Of a DNA stretch of 57,672 nucleotides, positions 37,549 to 48,342 are shown piece after piece. This stretch comes from Spirosoma fluviale (lineage in GTDB: Bacteria; Bacteroidota; Bacteroidia; Cytophagales; Cyclobacteriaceae): positions 1 through 57,672 of the forward strand of contig CAMDLI010000006.1 in NCBI GenBank assembly GCA_945901615.1, in the 5' to 3' direction. The first letter of the stretch is position 1; every line of letters begins with the position of its first letter. The notes beneath the pieces are model-generated. The model did not search any database. It saw only the letters and a list, made by a program, of their open reading frames with translations, and was not told the DNA's origin. Made by a program: the position numbers and the translations under genes.

Positions 37549-38373
37549 TTACTTAGATCTTTTGCTGACGATGAACTTGTTTGAATACTTCTTGGGAGAT
37601 CTGGTTTTCTTACCCTTAGAAAGAAGCCCTTTACGGGATCTAGGGTGACCACCTGAAGAACGCCCTTCACCACCACCCATAGGGTGATCTACTGGGTTCA
37701 TCGCAACACCTCTTGTACGAGGTCTTACTCCAAGCCAACGCTTACGGCCAGCTTTACCCAATACAACGTTCATGTGATCCGCATTACCTACAGTTCCTAC
37801 TGTAGCCATACATACACCAAGAATCAATCTCATTTCTCCAGAAGGTAATTTAACTGTCACGTATCTAGGATCTCTAGCTACGATCTGAGCATACCCTCCG
37901 GCACTTCTTGCCAATGCACCACCTTTACCAGGCTTCAACTCCACATTGTGTACAATTGTACCCATTGGGATGTTGACCATGTGCATTGCGTTACCCACTT
38001 CAGGAGCAACTTTCTCACCGGAAATCACTGTTTGTCCCACTTGCAAACCTTCCGGAGCGATAATGTAGGCTTTAGCACCGTCTGCATAATACAGTAGGGC
38101 AATACGGGCTGAACGGTTTGGGTCATACTCTATGCTCTTTACAGTAGCAGGTACACCAAACTTGCTTCGCTGAAAATCTACGATACGTAGTCTTCGCTTG
38201 TGACCACCACCAATGTAGCGAGCGGTCATCTTGCCTTCATTATTTCTACCACCTGACTTCTTCAAAGGAGCGAGAAGAGATTTTTCCGGCTTTGACGCAG
38301 TAATCTCGTCAAATGCAGGAGCTACTCTAAATCGGGTTCCTGGAGTTACAGGATTTAATTTTTTAACTGCCAT
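37549..38373 (-). CDS. rplB: Ribosomal protein L2
   Basis: L2 supports subunit association and peptidyl transfer. The 274 residues show [56 protein letters not shown] and the signature [20 protein letters not shown] that carries the conserved His. It lies 13 bases after rplW. Confidence 0.98.
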   Translation of the reverse strand: MAVKKLNPVTPGTRFRVAPAFDEITASKPEKSLLAPLKKSGGRNNEGKMTARYIGGGHKRRLRIVDFQRSKFGVPATVKSIEYDPNRSARIALLYYADGAKAYIIAPEGLQVGQTVISGEKVAPEVGNAMHMVNIPMGTIVHNVELKPGKGGALARSAGGYAQIVARDPRYVTVKLPSGEMRLILGVCMATVGTVGNADHMNVVLGKAGRKRWLGVRPRTRGVAMNPVDHPMGGGEGRSSGGHPRSRKGLLSKGKKTRSPKKYSNKFIVSKRSK

Positions 38374-38386
38374 GATATTGATTCAA

Positions 38387-38674
38387 TTAAAGTTCTCCGT
38401 AAAAATCAATTACCTCACCATCGGCTACTTGCACAATCGCTTTCTTGAAAGCATTGGTGAAGCCTGACACTACTTTATTGTTCGTGTATCTCGTCTTATG
38501 CTTCGCAGCATATCTCATGGTACGTACTGATACCACATGTACACCGTACTTTTTCTCAATAGAAGACTTGATCTGAAGCTTGTCAGCGGTTTTTTCGACA
38601 ATAAAGCCGTAAACTCCTTTTTCGTTGCCTGCAGATACTTTCTCTGTGATTAAAGGCTCTTTTAGAATTTCCAT
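38387..38674 (-). CDS. rplW: Ribosomal protein L23
   Basis: A 95-residue exit-site protein and docking point for trigger factor and SRP. It shows LKEPLITEKVSAGNEKGVYG, FIVEKTADKLQIKSSIEKKY and the basic loop AKHKTRYTNNKVVSGFTNAF. It lies 4 bases after rplD. Confidence 0.96.
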   Translation of the reverse strand: MEILKEPLITEKVSAGNEKGVYGFIVEKTADKLQIKSSIEKKYGVHVVSVRTMRYAAKHKTRYTNNKVVSGFTNAFKKAIVQVADGEVIDFYGEL

Positions 38675-38678
38675 AGTC

Positions 38679-39308
38679 TTATTTCGCTAAAATGGTTTCT
38701 AACTTACTTACAGATCCTTCACAAAGCATCAATTGATCAGCATGCAGGAGTTGGTAAGTATTTACATCATGAACGGTCACAACTTTTGCCTTTGGAAGGT
38801 TTCTGCTAGACAAAAACACATTCTTATTGTCCTCAGCAAGAACCAATAAGGTTTTCTTGCCAGTCAATGAAAGACCACTTAAGAAGGCTAAGTAGTTTTT
38901 GGTTTTTGCTGCATCAAAAGACACATCTTCCAAAACCATCAAACTATTTTCTTTTACCTTATAAGCTAACGCTGACTTACGCGCCAATTGCTTCACTTTC
39001 TTATTTAACTTGAAGGAATAGTCTCTTGGTCTTGGACCAAATACTCTACCTCCACCACGGAAGTTTGGAGCCTTCAAAGATCCAGCACGAGCACCACCGG
39101 TACCTTTTTGCTTCTTGATCTTTCGAGTTGATCCAGCTACTTCGTTTCTTTCTTTTGATTTGTGAGTTCCCTGTCTCTGATTAGCCAAGTACTGCTTCAC
39201 ATCCAGGTAAATGGCGTTATCGTTGGGCTCAATGCCAAAGATTTCGTCAGAAAGGCTCACCTTTCTACCTGTATCTTGTCCTTTATGATTAATTACTGCT
39301 AGTTCCAT
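38679..39308 (-). CDS. rplD: Ribosomal protein L4
   Basis: L4 reaches the exit tunnel and in E. coli also represses the S10 operon. The 209 residues include the long loop [20 protein letters not shown] followed by [19 protein letters not shown], then [20 protein letters not shown] and a C-terminal fold. It follows rplC by 3 bases. Confidence 0.97.
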   Translation of the reverse strand: MELAVINHKGQDTGRKVSLSDEIFGIEPNDNAIYLDVKQYLANQRQGTHKSKERNEVAGSTRKIKKQKGTGGARAGSLKAPNFRGGGRVFGPRPRDYSFKLNKKVKQLARKSALAYKVKENSLMVLEDVSFDAAKTKNYLAFLSGLSLTGKKTLLVLAEDNKNVFLSSRNLPKAKVVTVHDVNTYQLLHADQLMLCEGSVSKLETILAK

Positions 39309-39311
39309 GGC

Positions 39312-39932
39312 TTACTTCTCCAGAATTACAAATGAATTTTTTGGACCAGGTACCGAACCAGAAACCAAAATAAGGTTTTGCTCTGCATACACTCTCAATA
39401 CACGAAGGTTAGGTACCGTGACACGGTCACCACCCATTCTACCAGCCATTTTCATGCCTTTGAATACACGTGATGGCCAAGAACAAGCACCAATCGAACC
39501 TGGGTGTCTTCCTCTGTTGTGCTGACCGTGAGTTTGTCCACCCACACCAGCAAAACCGTGACGCTTTACTACGCCTTGGAATCCTTTTCCTTTTGAAGTA
39601 CCGATAGCATCCACGAAGTCACCTTCGACGAATAGCTCTCCTGCACTTATTGTCTTTCCGAGTTCTACCTGACCTTCAAAGTCTCTGAACTCAACAACTT
39701 TCTGCTTGGGAGTCGTACCAGCCTTTTTGAAATGGCCAATTAGTGGCTTAGGAGTGTTTTTCTCCTTACGCTCACCGAATCCCAACTGCACTGCGTTGTA
39801 CCCGTCTGTTTCGACGTTTTTTACTTGCGTCACTACGCAAGGACCAGCTTCTATTAGCGTGCATGCGACATTACGTCCATCGGCACTGAAGATGCTAGTC
39901 ATACCTACTTTTTTACCTATAATACCAGACAT
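39312..39932 (-). CDS. rplC: Ribosomal protein L3
   Basis: L3 starts large-subunit assembly and reaches the peptidyl-transferase centre. I take the ATG at 39932 ([15 protein letters not shown]), giving 206 residues as expected. A longer frame continues to a TTG at 40046, but it runs through the promoter at 39995-40025 and adds residues not seen in L3. Visible are [20 protein letters not shown] and the signature HRGRHPGS-type segment [20 protein letters not shown]. It is the first gene of the long ribosomal transcript. Confidence 0.96.
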   Translation of the reverse strand: MSGIIGKKVGMTSIFSADGRNVACTLIEAGPCVVTQVKNVETDGYNAVQLGFGERKEKNTPKPLIGHFKKAGTTPKQKVVEFRDFEGQVELGKTISAGELFVEGDFVDAIGTSKGKGFQGVVKRHGFAGVGGQTHGQHNRGRHPGSIGACSWPSRVFKGMKMAGRMGGDRVTVPNLRVLRVYAEQNLILVSGSVPGPKNSFVILEK

Positions 39933-39994
39933 CTTTACTAAGATATTTTGATAACTACCCAAGGTATGTACACTTGGGCCCTTTTTAAGGACTG

Positions 39995-40025
39995 CAAAGT
40001 TACTGAAATAATATTTGGCAGCAAA
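39995..40025 (-). promoter_or_regulatory. Promoter of the rplC-rplQ superoperon
   Basis: TTTG (40022-40025), a 19-base spacer and TAACTTTG (39995-40002), followed by CAGTCC, match the Bacteroidota consensus exactly. The expected transcript start near 39988 gives a leader of about 55 bases before the rplC ATG. It lies downstream of the rpsJ terminator. Confidence 0.85.
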
Positions 40026-40110
40026 TCCCAACTCCACTATTTTCAATTAATTACAAAAAAAAATCCCCCCGCTAGCTGTTTTTGGAACAAGGTCTACTCT
40101 AAAAACACAA

Positions 40111-40140
40111 AAAAAGGCCCCGCATGAGCGGGGCCTTTTT
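40111..40140 (-). terminator. Rho-independent terminator between rpsJ and rplC
   Basis: A 13-base-pair stem (40111-40123 with 40128-40140) with core GGCCCCGC and a 4-base loop has A- and T-runs on its two sides, so it may act in both directions. It lies 18 bases after the rpsJ stop and closes the rpsL-rpsG-fusA-rpsJ transcript. Confidence 0.92.
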
Positions 40141-40158
40141 ATTACCTAAGAAAGGTCC

Positions 40159-40464
40159 TCAGACTTTGATTTCTACATCAACTCCACTCGGAAGCTCGAT
40201 TTTCATCAATGCATCCACAGTTTTAGAAGAGTTTGAGTAGATATCAACCAGACGCTTGTACGTACAAAGCTGGTACTGATCTCTCGCTTTCTTGTTTACG
40301 TGTGGGGACTTCAACACGGTAAACTTTTCTTTTTTAGTTGGCAAAGGAATAGGGCCTACTACTACAGCTCCTGTTGCTTTCACTGCCTTCACGATCTTCT
40401 CTGATGACTTATCCACCAAGCTGTGATCGTATGATTTCAATTTTATTCTGATTTTCTGATTCAT
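40159..40464 (-). CDS. rpsJ: Ribosomal protein S10
   Basis: S10 belongs to the small-subunit head and also pairs with NusB and NusG in antitermination and transcription-translation coupling. The 101 residues include [40 protein letters not shown] and the signature [20 protein letters not shown]. It lies 11 bases after fusA. A terminator, not rplC, follows directly. Confidence 0.97.
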   Translation of the reverse strand: MNQKIRIKLKSYDHSLVDKSSEKIVKAVKATGAVVVGPIPLPTKKEKFTVLKSPHVNKKARDQYQLCTYKRLVDIYSNSSKTVDALMKIELPSGVDVEIKV

Positions 40465-40475
40465 TTTCTTATCGA

Positions 40476-42596
40476 TTAGGATTTTTCACCCTTTACTTTA
40501 GCAATTACCGCTTCTGCAATGTTATTTGGAACAGGCTCGTAGTGAGAGAACGTCAACGAAGCCGTTGCTCTACCTGAAGTGATTGTTCTCAAATCAGTTA
40601 CGTAACCGAACAATTCAGACAAAGGAACGTTAGCCTTAACTACCGTAGAGGTACCCTTAGTATCCATCCCTTTCATCATGCCTCTTCTTCTGTTCAAGTC
40701 ACCCGTGATTGGTCCAGTATATTCGTCAGGCGTAATTACGTCTACCGACATGATTGGCTCTAGCAACTGAGGCTTACACTTTTTAGCAGCTTCTTTGAAT
40801 CCAATTCTTGCAGCCAATTCGAAAGAAAGTGCATCCGAATCGACGTCATGGTAGGAACCATGGAACAAGCGAACTTTCATAGACTCGATTGGATATCCTG
40901 CCAAAGGTCCATTCTTCATTGCTTCCTGGAAACCTTTCTGTACCGGCTGGATGAATTCTTTTGGAATCACACCGCCCACGATACCATTGACGAAGTCCAA
41001 ACCTGCCTTGATTTCGTTCGTCTCTGGATCTGGATCCTTAGGTCCCAATTCAAATACGATATCAGCAAATTTACCTTTACCACCAGTCTGCTTCTTGTAA
41101 GTCTCTTTGTGTTCAACAGAAGCAAATAACGCCTCTTTGTAAGCCACCTGAGGAGCACCTTGGTTGATTTCTACCTTGAACTCGCGCTTCATACGATCGA
41201 TGATGATTTCAAGGTGAAGTTCACCCATACCGCGAAGGATAGTCTGACCAGTTTCGTGGTCTGTATTTACCTGAAGGGTAGGATCTTCTTCTACTAGCTT
41301 GGCAATTGCCATTCCTAGCTTATCTACGTCTGCCTGAGTTTTAGGCTCAATTGCATAACCAATTACTGGCTCAGGAAACACCATGGATTCCAATACTACC
41401 TTACGCTTTTCGTCGCAAAGGGTATCACCAGTCTTGATGTCTTTAAATCCAACAACGGCTCCAATATCACCAGCAACCAATCGTTCGATTTGGTTTTGCT
41501 TGTTGGCGTGCATTTGAAATACACGAGAGATACGCTCCTTATTGCCTGAACGGCTGTTGAATACGTAAGATCCTGATTCCAATATACCTGAGTAAGCTCT
41601 AACAAAGCACAAACGACCTACGAAAGGATCCGTTGCAATTTTGAATGCCAAGCCAGTGAATGGCTCAGACTCCACAGGATTAATCGGGACCTCCTTGTCC
41701 TCATCATCCAAGTCAGTGGCAATGATGGCCTCTTTGTCAAGTGGAGAAGGCAACAGCTCCATCACTAGATCTAGCATGGTTTGTACGCCTTTGTTTTTGA
41801 AAGAAGAACCACAGACCATAGGGACAATTTTCATGTCAATGGTAGCTGCACGCAATGCTTTCAAGATTTCTCCTTCTGTAATGGAATTAGGATCTTCAAA
41901 AAATTTCTCCATCAAAGACTCGTCGTAATCGGCAACGGCTTCAAGCAGATATTCTCTGTATTCCGCTACTTCTTCCTTCATGTCCTCAGGAATAGGCACT
42001 TCTTTGAATGTCATGCCCATATCGTGCTCGTTCCAGATAATCGCCCGGTTATTGATCAAATCAACTACTCCGGTGAATTTATCTTCAGCACCAATTGGTA
42101 ACTGCAAAGGAACGGCATGAGAGCCCAGCATTTCTTTAACTTGCTTACATACCATCAAGAAATCAGCTCCTGAACGGTCCATCTTGTTGACGAAACCAAT
42201 TCGAGCGACTTTGTAGTTGTCCGCTAATCTCCAGTTGGTCTCAGACTGAGGCTCAACCCCGTCTACCGCAGAGAAAAGGAACACTAGTCCATCCAAAACT
42301 CGCAAGGAACGGTTTACTTCAACGGTGAAGTCTACGTGACCTGGAGTATCGATGATGTTGATTTGGTACTGGTTGCTTCTGTAATCCCAGAATACGGTAG
42401 TTGCCGCAGAGGTAATCGTGATTCCTCTTTCTTGCTCCTGAGCCATCCAGTCCATAGTAGCTGCACCTTCGTGCACTTCTCCGATTTTGTGCGACTTCCC
42501 AGAATAGTAAAGAATACGCTCTGTAGTAGTTGTCTTGCCCGCATCAATGTGCGCCGCAATCCCAATGTTTCTGGTGAATTTTAGATCTCTTGCCAT
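40476..42596 (-). CDS. fusA: Elongation factor G
   Basis: EF-G is the GTPase that drives translocation and, with RRF, ribosome recycling. The 706-residue protein has the G-domain motifs [27 protein letters not shown] and NKMDRSG, the switch region [14 protein letters not shown], and domains II-V up to [20 protein letters not shown]. It sits between rpsG (5 bases) and rpsJ (11 bases) in the str order. Confidence 0.98.
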   Translation of the reverse strand: MARDLKFTRNIGIAAHIDAGKTTTTERILYYSGKSHKIGEVHEGAATMDWMAQEQERGITITSAATTVFWDYRSNQYQINIIDTPGHVDFTVEVNRSLRVLDGLVFLFSAVDGVEPQSETNWRLADNYKVARIGFVNKMDRSGADFLMVCKQVKEMLGSHAVPLQLPIGAEDKFTGVVDLINNRAIIWNEHDMGMTFKEVPIPEDMKEEVAEYREYLLEAVADYDESLMEKFFEDPNSITEGEILKALRAATIDMKIVPMVCGSSFKNKGVQTMLDLVMELLPSPLDKEAIIATDLDDEDKEVPINPVESEPFTGLAFKIATDPFVGRLCFVRAYSGILESGSYVFNSRSGNKERISRVFQMHANKQNQIERLVAGDIGAVVGFKDIKTGDTLCDEKRKVVLESMVFPEPVIGYAIEPKTQADVDKLGMAIAKLVEEDPTLQVNTDHETGQTILRGMGELHLEIIIDRMKREFKVEINQGAPQVAYKEALFASVEHKETYKKQTGGKGKFADIVFELGPKDPDPETNEIKAGLDFVNGIVGGVIPKEFIQPVQKGFQEAMKNGPLAGYPIESMKVRLFHGSYHDVDSDALSFELAARIGFKEAAKKCKPQLLEPIMSVDVITPDEYTGPITGDLNRRRGMMKGMDTKGTSTVVKANVPLSELFGYVTDLRTITSGRATASLTFSHYEPVPNNIAEAVIAKVKGEKS

Positions 42597-42601
42597 TTCA
42601 G

Positions 42602-43069
42602 TTAAAATCTAAAGTGGGAGAATGCTTTGTTCGCCTCAGCCATTCTGTGCGTATCGTCCTTCTTCTTGACAGCGGCTCCTTCGCCTTTTGCTGCCGCGAT
42701 GATCTCACCCGCAAGACGGTCCATCATGGTCTTCTCTCCTCTTCTACGAGAGTAAAGAATCATCCACTTAATACCAAGGGCCATTTTTCTTTCAGGTCTA
42801 ACTTCCATAGGAACCTGGAACGTAGCACCACCAACTCTACGACTCTTCACCTCAACAGTGGGAGCTATATTGTTTAGCGCTTTTTTCCAAACTTCAAGAC
42901 CATTCTCACCTACTTTACTCTCTACTTTAGCTACTGCATCATAGAAAATATTGTAAGCAATACTCTTCTTCCCGTCATACATCAGACAGTTTACAAACTT
43001 GGTGACCAAAGTATCATTGAACTTTGGATCAGGAAGAATATATCTCTTCTTTGGTTTCGCTTTTCTCAT
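42602..43069 (-). CDS. rpsG: Ribosomal protein S7
   Basis: S7 starts head assembly and lies near the E site. The 155 residues show the signature [20 protein letters not shown] followed by [13 protein letters not shown], and the C-terminal [20 protein letters not shown]. It lies 18 bases after rpsL and 5 before fusA. Confidence 0.98.
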   Translation of the reverse strand: MRKAKPKKRYILPDPKFNDTLVTKFVNCLMYDGKKSIAYNIFYDAVAKVESKVGENGLEVWKKALNNIAPTVEVKSRRVGGATFQVPMEVRPERKMALGIKWMILYSRRRGEKTMMDRLAGEIIAAAKGEGAAVKKKDDTHRMAEANKAFSHFRF

Positions 43070-43087
43070 TTCTTTTTAAGGTCTTAA

Positions 43088-43501
43088 TTATTTCTTTTTG
43101 CCTGGCGCAGCTGCAGGAGCTCCCTTGCCAGCCTTAGGTCTTTTAGCACCGTACTTGGAGCGACCTTGCTTACGGTCTTTTACTCCAGCAGTATCCAATG
43201 CACCGCGGATGATGTGATATCTTACACCTGGAAGATCCTTTACACGACCACCTCTAATCAATACGATAGAGTGCTCTTGCAAATTGTGACCTTCTCCTGG
43301 AATGTAAGCATTCACTTCTTTTCCATTTGTCAATCGTACCCTAGCTACCTTTCTCATCGCTGAGTTAGGCTTCTTAGGCGTCGTAGTGTACACGCGAGTA
43401 CAAACCCCTCTACGCTGTGGACAAGCATCCAAAGCCCGAGATTTTGATTTGAATTCCAGTGTATTTCTACCTTTTCTTACTAATTGTTGAATAGTAGGCA
43501 T
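43088..43501 (-). CDS. rpsL: Ribosomal protein S12
   Basis: S12 sits at the decoding centre. The 137 residues include [39 protein letters not shown] and [20 protein letters not shown]. The lysines of TTPKKPNSA and RVKDLPG, where streptomycin-resistance changes usually fall, are the normal ones. The tail is extended by an Ala/Pro/Lys-rich stretch ([13 protein letters not shown]). It is the first gene of the str transcript. Confidence 0.98.
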   Translation of the reverse strand: MPTIQQLVRKGRNTLEFKSKSRALDACPQRRGVCTRVYTTTPKKPNSAMRKVARVRLTNGKEVNAYIPGEGHNLQEHSIVLIRGGRVKDLPGVRYHIIRGALDTAGVKDRKQGRSKYGAKRPKAGKGAPAAAPGKKK

Positions 43502-43549
43502 TAACTGATTAAAATTTAGATAGTCTGTAAACTGTTATTTTTTGGAACG

Positions 43550-43580
43550 CAAAGGTACAAGAAGTAATAAGAGTAACAAA
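43550..43580 (-). promoter_or_regulatory. Promoter of the rpsL-rpsJ (str) operon
   Basis: TTTG (43577-43580), a 19-base spacer and TACCTTTG (43550-43557), followed by CGTTCC, match the Bacteroidota consensus. The expected start near 43543 gives a leader of about 40 bases before the rpsL ATG. Confidence 0.85.
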
Positions 43581-43600
43581 ATTAAGCACTTATATTTTTG

Positions 43601-43915
43601 TTAAGCTTCTCCAGGGGTTCCGAAAGAAATCGGAAAGGTAGGAGCCCCAGCCCCTTGGGTAATTTTCCCATAGGCAGCCTCATATTTTTCAATGTTTTCC
43701 TTCAGGGCTGAAAGCAATCGCCTCGCATGATCTGGCGTCACGATAATCCGTGATTTCACCTTTGCCTTAGGTACTCCTGGCATCAATCGAATGAAATCAA
43801 TCACAAACTCCGAATTGGAATGTGCAATCATCGCCAAATTGGAGTAAATGCCTTCTGCAATTTCCTCCGGGAGCTCTACATTAATTTGCTGATTTGACAA
43901 ATCGTTATCTTCCAT
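43601..43915 (-). CDS. DUF3467 family protein
   Basis: A 104-residue protein of unknown function. The segment INVELPEEIAEGIYSNLAMI followed by HSNSEFVIDFIRLMPGVPKA and SRIIVTPDHARRLLSALKEN is typical of DUF3467, a small family in Bacteroidota and others. There is no signal peptide, so it is cytoplasmic. It lies between rpoC and rpsL. The rpoC terminator stands 16 bases before its ATG and no promoter box lies between, so its expression probably needs read-through or a start inside rpoC. Confidence 0.88.
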   Translation of the reverse strand: MEDNDLSNQQINVELPEEIAEGIYSNLAMIAHSNSEFVIDFIRLMPGVPKAKVKSRIIVTPDHARRLLSALKENIEKYEAAYGKITQGAGAPTFPISFGTPGEA

Positions 43916-43931
43916 AATTTTTTAAGATTAA

Positions 43932-43962
43932 AAAAGGCCTGTATAGTGAGTACAGGCCTTTT
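43932..43962 (-). terminator. Rho-independent terminator of rpoC, in the DUF3467 leader
   Basis: A 12-base-pair stem (43932-43943 with 43951-43962, core AGGCCTGTA) with a 7-base loop is followed on the minus strand by a run of Ts. It lies 19 bases after the rpoC stop and 16 before the DUF3467 ATG. Confidence 0.88.
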
Positions 43963-43981
43963 AAAGGATTACAAATACAAT

Positions 43982-46900
43982 TTATAGAATCGCTTCGCTA
44001 GTTGCTTTTGCAGACTTCTTTTCCATATTTTCAGAAAGCGTGTCATATTCTGACTTGGATCCCACAATCATGCCCAAGATTCTTCGCTGACCGGTACCGG
44101 CAGGAATCAAGTGGCCCACAATTACGTTTTCCTTCAGCCCTTTCAACTCGTCACGCTTGCCTCGGATAGCCGCTTCAGAAAGTACTTTGGTAGTTTCCTG
44201 GAAGGAAGCAGCAGAGATAAAGCTCTCAGTTCCCAATGAAGCAGCAGTAATTCCCTGCAAGGTCGGTGCGGATACAGCCGTTTCGGCATCCATTACCTGC
44301 ACCAACTTCAGATCCTTACGCTTCAAGCTTGAATTTTCGTCACGAAGTCTTCGCGCTGAAATGATCATTCCTGGCTTCAATGAAGAAGAGTCTCCAGCAT
44401 CCAAGACAATTTTCTTGTCCAAAATGCTATCGTTCTCCTCACGGAATGCCCACTTGTCAACTACCTGATTTTGCAAGAAGCTAGTGTTACCAGCGTCAAG
44501 AATCTCAACCTTCTGCATCATCTGGGATACAATCACCTCGATGTGCTTGTCATTGATCTTTACACCCTGAAGTCTATATACTTCTTGAATTTCATTCACC
44601 AAGTATTCCTGTACTGCAGTTGGTCCTTTGATCGATAGGATGTCACTTGGGGTAATGGCTCCATCAGAAAGCGGCTCGCCCGCACGGATAAAGTCATTTT
44701 CTTGTACCAAGATGTGCTTAGACAAGGATACCATGTACTTTTTGATAACCCCATCCTTAGACTCAATGATGATCTCACGATTTCCTCGCTTCACACCACC
44801 GTAGGTCACTACACCATCAATTTCAGATACTACTGCTGGATTGGATGGGTTTCTAGCTTCGAACAATTCCGTTACTCGAGGAAGACCTCCAGTAATGTCT
44901 CGGGTTTTTCCTACTGATCGTGGGATTTTTACCAAGATTTGTCCAGACTTCACTTTCTCTCCTGATTCTACCGCTAAGTGGGCTCCTACAGGGATATTGT
45001 ATGTTTTGGAATCACCCTTGTAATTCACAATAATCGCAGGGTTCTTCGCTCTATCCTTGGTTTCAATGATTACTTTCTCACGGAATCCAGTTTGATCATC
45101 GGCTACTTCCTTGTAAGTAATGCCCTCAACTACCGCTTCGAATTCTACAGTACCGTCAAACTCAGAGAGAATAACCGCATTGTATGGATCCCAAGTACAT
45201 AGTGACTCACCTTTGGTGATTTTTTGACCGTTTTTCACGTTCAAAATAGCTCCATAAGGAACGTGGTTGGACACCAAGGTTTTTCCTGTCTTGGCTTCGT
45301 TAATTTTGATTTCACCAGAACGACCCATAACCATCGTCACAGATTGTCCTTCTTTATCAGTTGTTTCCAAGTATCTCAACTCTTCTTCAAACTCAACTAC
45401 TCCATCAAATTTGGCATTGATGCTCGCATCAACCGCCATGTTGGAAGCAGTACCACCTACGTGGAATGTTCGAAGCGTCAACTGCGTTCCTGGTTCACCG
45501 ATAGATTGTGCTGCGATTACACCTACTGCCTCACCCTCCTGTACCATTCTTCCGGTAGCCAGGTTTCTGCCATAACATTTACCACATACTCCTCTTCGAG
45601 TTTCGCAAGTCAATACAGAACGTATTTCTACTTCTTCGATAGAAGACTCGTCCACTTGCTTAGCTACCGCGTCAGAGATCTCTACGCCTGCTGTAACGAT
45701 CAATTTATCTGTAACCAAGTCATACACATCGTGTACAGATACTCTGCCTACAATACGCTCAGAAAGTGGCTCTACGATTTCGTCGTTGTCTTTTAATGGC
45801 TGTACAACCAGTCCTCTCAACGTACCGCAATCCTCCTCGGTGATGATCATGTCTTGTGCCACATCCACGAGACGACGAGTTAAGTAACCCGCATCCGCAG
45901 TTTTCAATGCAGTATCTGCAAGACCCTTACGTGCACCGTGTGTAGAGATGAAGTACTCCAATACGTCAAGCCCTTCTTTGAAGTTAGACAAGATTGGGTT
46001 TTCGATGATCTCACCAACAGAACCTTGAAGGTTTTTCTGCGGCTTAGCCATCAATCCTCTCATACCACCCAACTGACGGATTTGCTCTCTAGAACCTCTA
46101 GCGCCAGAGTGCATCATCATGTAGATGGCGTTGAATCCTTGCTTGTCCTCTTCCATCTTCTTCATCAGATTATTAGTCAAATGAGAGTTGGTACGAGTCC
46201 AGATATCAATTACTTGGTTGTATCGTTCGTTGTCCGTGATTAGTCCCATGAGGTAGTTGTTCCATACTTGCTCAACTTCCTCCTTGGCCTTGGCAATCAT
46301 CGGTACTTTTTCGTCTGGGATAATTACATCATTCAAGCCCATAGAAAGACCACCTTGGTAGGCCATCTGGAAACCTAAATGCTTGATATCATCCAAGAAT
46401 TGGGCAGTGCGAGCGATGCCACAAACCTTAACTACCTGAGCAATAATTTGCTGCAGCTTTTTCTTAGTCAAAAGCTCGTTTACATACCCTACTTCCTCAG
46501 GCACAAACTGGTTGAAGATCAATCGACCCGCGACTGTTTCGATAATTTGGTCCTGGATCTCTCCTGATGCCGTACGTACTTTTACCTTACACTTGATGTT
46601 GGCATGCTTGGAAAGCTGGCCTTCATTCATGGCAATGATCACTTCTTCCTGGCTATAGAAAGTCATTCCTTGTCCAAGGATTACTTCCTCAGGGGTAGAC
46701 ATTTTCCCTTTGGTTACATAGTACAGACCCAAAACCATGTCTTGAGAAGGTACAGTAATTGGGGCACCATTGGCAGGGTTCAAAATATTATGTGCTGAAA
46801 GCATCAATGTAGAAGCTTCCAAGATCGCCTCATGACCTAGTGGTACGTGTACCGCCATCTGGTCACCGTCAAAGTCGGCGTTGAATGCAGTACACACCAG

Positions 46901-48295
46901 TGGGTGCAACTGAATCGCTTTTCCTTCGATCAATTTCGGCTGGAAGGCTTGGATACCCAATCTGTGAAGAGTTGGAGCACGGTTGAGGAGCACTGGGTGA
47001 CCTTTCAACACATTTTCCAAAATATCCCAAACTACAGGATCCTTACGATCTACTATTTTCTTAGCTGATTTTACGGTCTTTACAATTCCTCTTTCGATCA
47101 ACTTACGGATGATGAAAGGTTTGAAAAGCTCAGCAGCCATATTCTTAGGAAGACCACACTCGTGAAGCTTCAACTCAGGACCTACGACGATCACAGAACG
47201 ACCGGAGTAATCCACACGCTTACCGAGCAAGTTTTGACGGAAACGACCTTGCTTTCCTTTCAACATGTCTGAAAGTGACTTCAAGGCACGGTTGCCATCT
47301 GATCTTACCGCATTTACTTTTCTAGAGTTATCGAACAAGGAATCTACAGCTTCCTGCAACATTCGCTTCTCGTTTCTCAAAATCACCTCAGGCGCTTTGA
47401 TGTCTATCAAACGCTTGAGACGGTTGTTACGAATGATCACTCTTCGGTACAAGTCATTCAAATCCGAAGTAGCAAAACGACCTCCATCCAAAGGAACCAA
47501 TGGTCTCAATTCTGGTGGGATCACAGGTACCATGCGAACGACCATCCACTCAGGACGGTTTTCGATTCGCGTTCTTGCGTCACGGAAAGCTTCCACTACC
47601 TTCAATCTCTTGAGGGCTTCTGCTTTACGCTGCTGCGAGGTATCCGTTGCTGCTTGGTGACGAAGAGAGTAGGAAAGATCATCTAGATCCAAACGTGCAA
47701 GCAACATTTCGAGTGCCTCCGCACCCATTCTTGCAATGAATTTATTAGGATCCATGTCATCCAAAAGGTGGTTTTCCTTTGGAAGCTTATCCATGATATC
47801 CAAGTACTCGTCTTCAGTTAAGAAGTCTAGGTATTGAGTTCCTTCTTCGGCCTTCACACCCGCTTGCACGACTACATAACGCTCGTAATATACAATCTGG
47901 TCCAATTTCTTAGTTGGCAAACCAAGAAGGTAACCGATTTTATTTGGCAAAGACTTAAAGTACCAGATGTGTGCAACAGGTACGACCAATTCAATATGGC
48001 CCATCCGCTCACGACGTACTTTTTTCTCTGTTACTTCCACTCCGCATCGATCACAAATGATTCCTTTGTATCGGATACGCTTGTATTTTCCGCAATGACA
48101 TTCCCAATCCTTTACTGGACCAAAGATTCGCTCGCAGAATAATCCGCCCATTTCAGGCTTATAGGTTCTGTAGTTGATGGTCTCTGGCTGGGTTACCTCA
48201 CCATTTGAGCTATCCAAAATTGATTCTGGAGAAGCCAAGCTGATGGTAACTCGGGAGAAATCGTTGTTCAGTTTTTTATTTTTTCTAAACGACAT
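43982..48295 (-). CDS. rpoC: RNA polymerase beta' subunit
   Basis: Beta' carries the catalytic magnesium of RNA polymerase. I take the ATG at 48295 ([20 protein letters not shown], 1437 residues), which matches Bacteroidota homologues. An in-frame ATG at 48334 would add 13 unconserved residues. Visible are the N-terminal zinc ribbon ([20 protein letters not shown]), the active-site [16 protein letters not shown], the trigger-loop region and the second cysteine cluster ([13 protein letters not shown]). It follows rpoB after 47 bases with this start. Confidence 0.98.
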   Translation of the reverse strand: MSFRKNKKLNNDFSRVTISLASPESILDSSNGEVTQPETINYRTYKPEMGGLFCERIFGPVKDWECHCGKYKRIRYKGIICDRCGVEVTEKKVRRERMGHIELVVPVAHIWYFKSLPNKIGYLLGLPTKKLDQIVYYERYVVVQAGVKAEEGTQYLDFLTEDEYLDIMDKLPKENHLLDDMDPNKFIARMGAEALEMLLARLDLDDLSYSLRHQAATDTSQQRKAEALKRLKVVEAFRDARTRIENRPEWMVVRMVPVIPPELRPLVPLDGGRFATSDLNDLYRRVIIRNNRLKRLIDIKAPEVILRNEKRMLQEAVDSLFDNSRKVNAVRSDGNRALKSLSDMLKGKQGRFRQNLLGKRVDYSGRSVIVVGPELKLHECGLPKNMAAELFKPFIIRKLIERGIVKTVKSAKKIVDRKDPVVWDILENVLKGHPVLLNRAPTLHRLGIQAFQPKLIEGKAIQLHPLVCTAFNADFDGDQMAVHVPLGHEAILEASTLMLSAHNILNPANGAPITVPSQDMVLGLYYVTKGKMSTPEEVILGQGMTFYSQEEVIIAMNEGQLSKHANIKCKVKVRTASGEIQDQIIETVAGRLIFNQFVPEEVGYVNELLTKKKLQQIIAQVVKVCGIARTAQFLDDIKHLGFQMAYQGGLSMGLNDVIIPDEKVPMIAKAKEEVEQVWNNYLMGLITDNERYNQVIDIWTRTNSHLTNNLMKKMEEDKQGFNAIYMMMHSGARGSREQIRQLGGMRGLMAKPQKNLQGSVGEIIENPILSNFKEGLDVLEYFISTHGARKGLADTALKTADAGYLTRRLVDVAQDMIITEEDCGTLRGLVVQPLKDNDEIVEPLSERIVGRVSVHDVYDLVTDKLIVTAGVEISDAVAKQVDESSIEEVEIRSVLTCETRRGVCGKCYGRNLATGRMVQEGEAVGVIAAQSIGEPGTQLTLRTFHVGGTASNMAVDASINAKFDGVVEFEEELRYLETTDKEGQSVTMVMGRSGEIKINEAKTGKTLVSNHVPYGAILNVKNGQKITKGESLCTWDPYNAVILSEFDGTVEFEAVVEGITYKEVADDQTGFREKVIIETKDRAKNPAIIVNYKGDSKTYNIPVGAHLAVESGEKVKSGQILVKIPRSVGKTRDITGGLPRVTELFEARNPSNPAVVSEIDGVVTYGGVKRGNREIIIESKDGVIKKYMVSLSKHILVQENDFIRAGEPLSDGAITPSDILSIKGPTAVQEYLVNEIQEVYRLQGVKINDKHIEVIVSQMMQKVEILDAGNTSFLQNQVVDKWAFREENDSILDKKIVLDAGDSSSLKPGMIISARRLRDENSSLKRKDLKLVQVMDAETAVSAPTLQGITAASLGTESFISAASFQETTKVLSEAAIRGKRDELKGLKENVIVGHLIPAGTGQRRILGMIVGSKSEYDTLSENMEKKSAKATSEAIL

Positions 48296-48342
48296 AGTTT
48301 TTTGAGATATGTTTAGGACGGTTGCCCGCCCCATGAGCCAAA

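Noticed and set aside
39933-40046. N-terminal extension of rplC by 38 codons to a TTG
   Set aside because: It crosses a consensus promoter, begins with TTG and adds residues that L3 does not have.
45224-45796. 190-codon open frame on the plus strand inside rpoC
   Set aside because: It is opposite a highly conserved gene, its product is cysteine/histidine/serine-rich without domains, and it has no promoter. It is a shadow of rpoC codon usage.
48296-48334. N-terminal extension of rpoC by 13 codons
   Set aside because: The ATG at 48295 gives the conserved [10 protein letters not shown] start; the extension is not like known beta' sequences.
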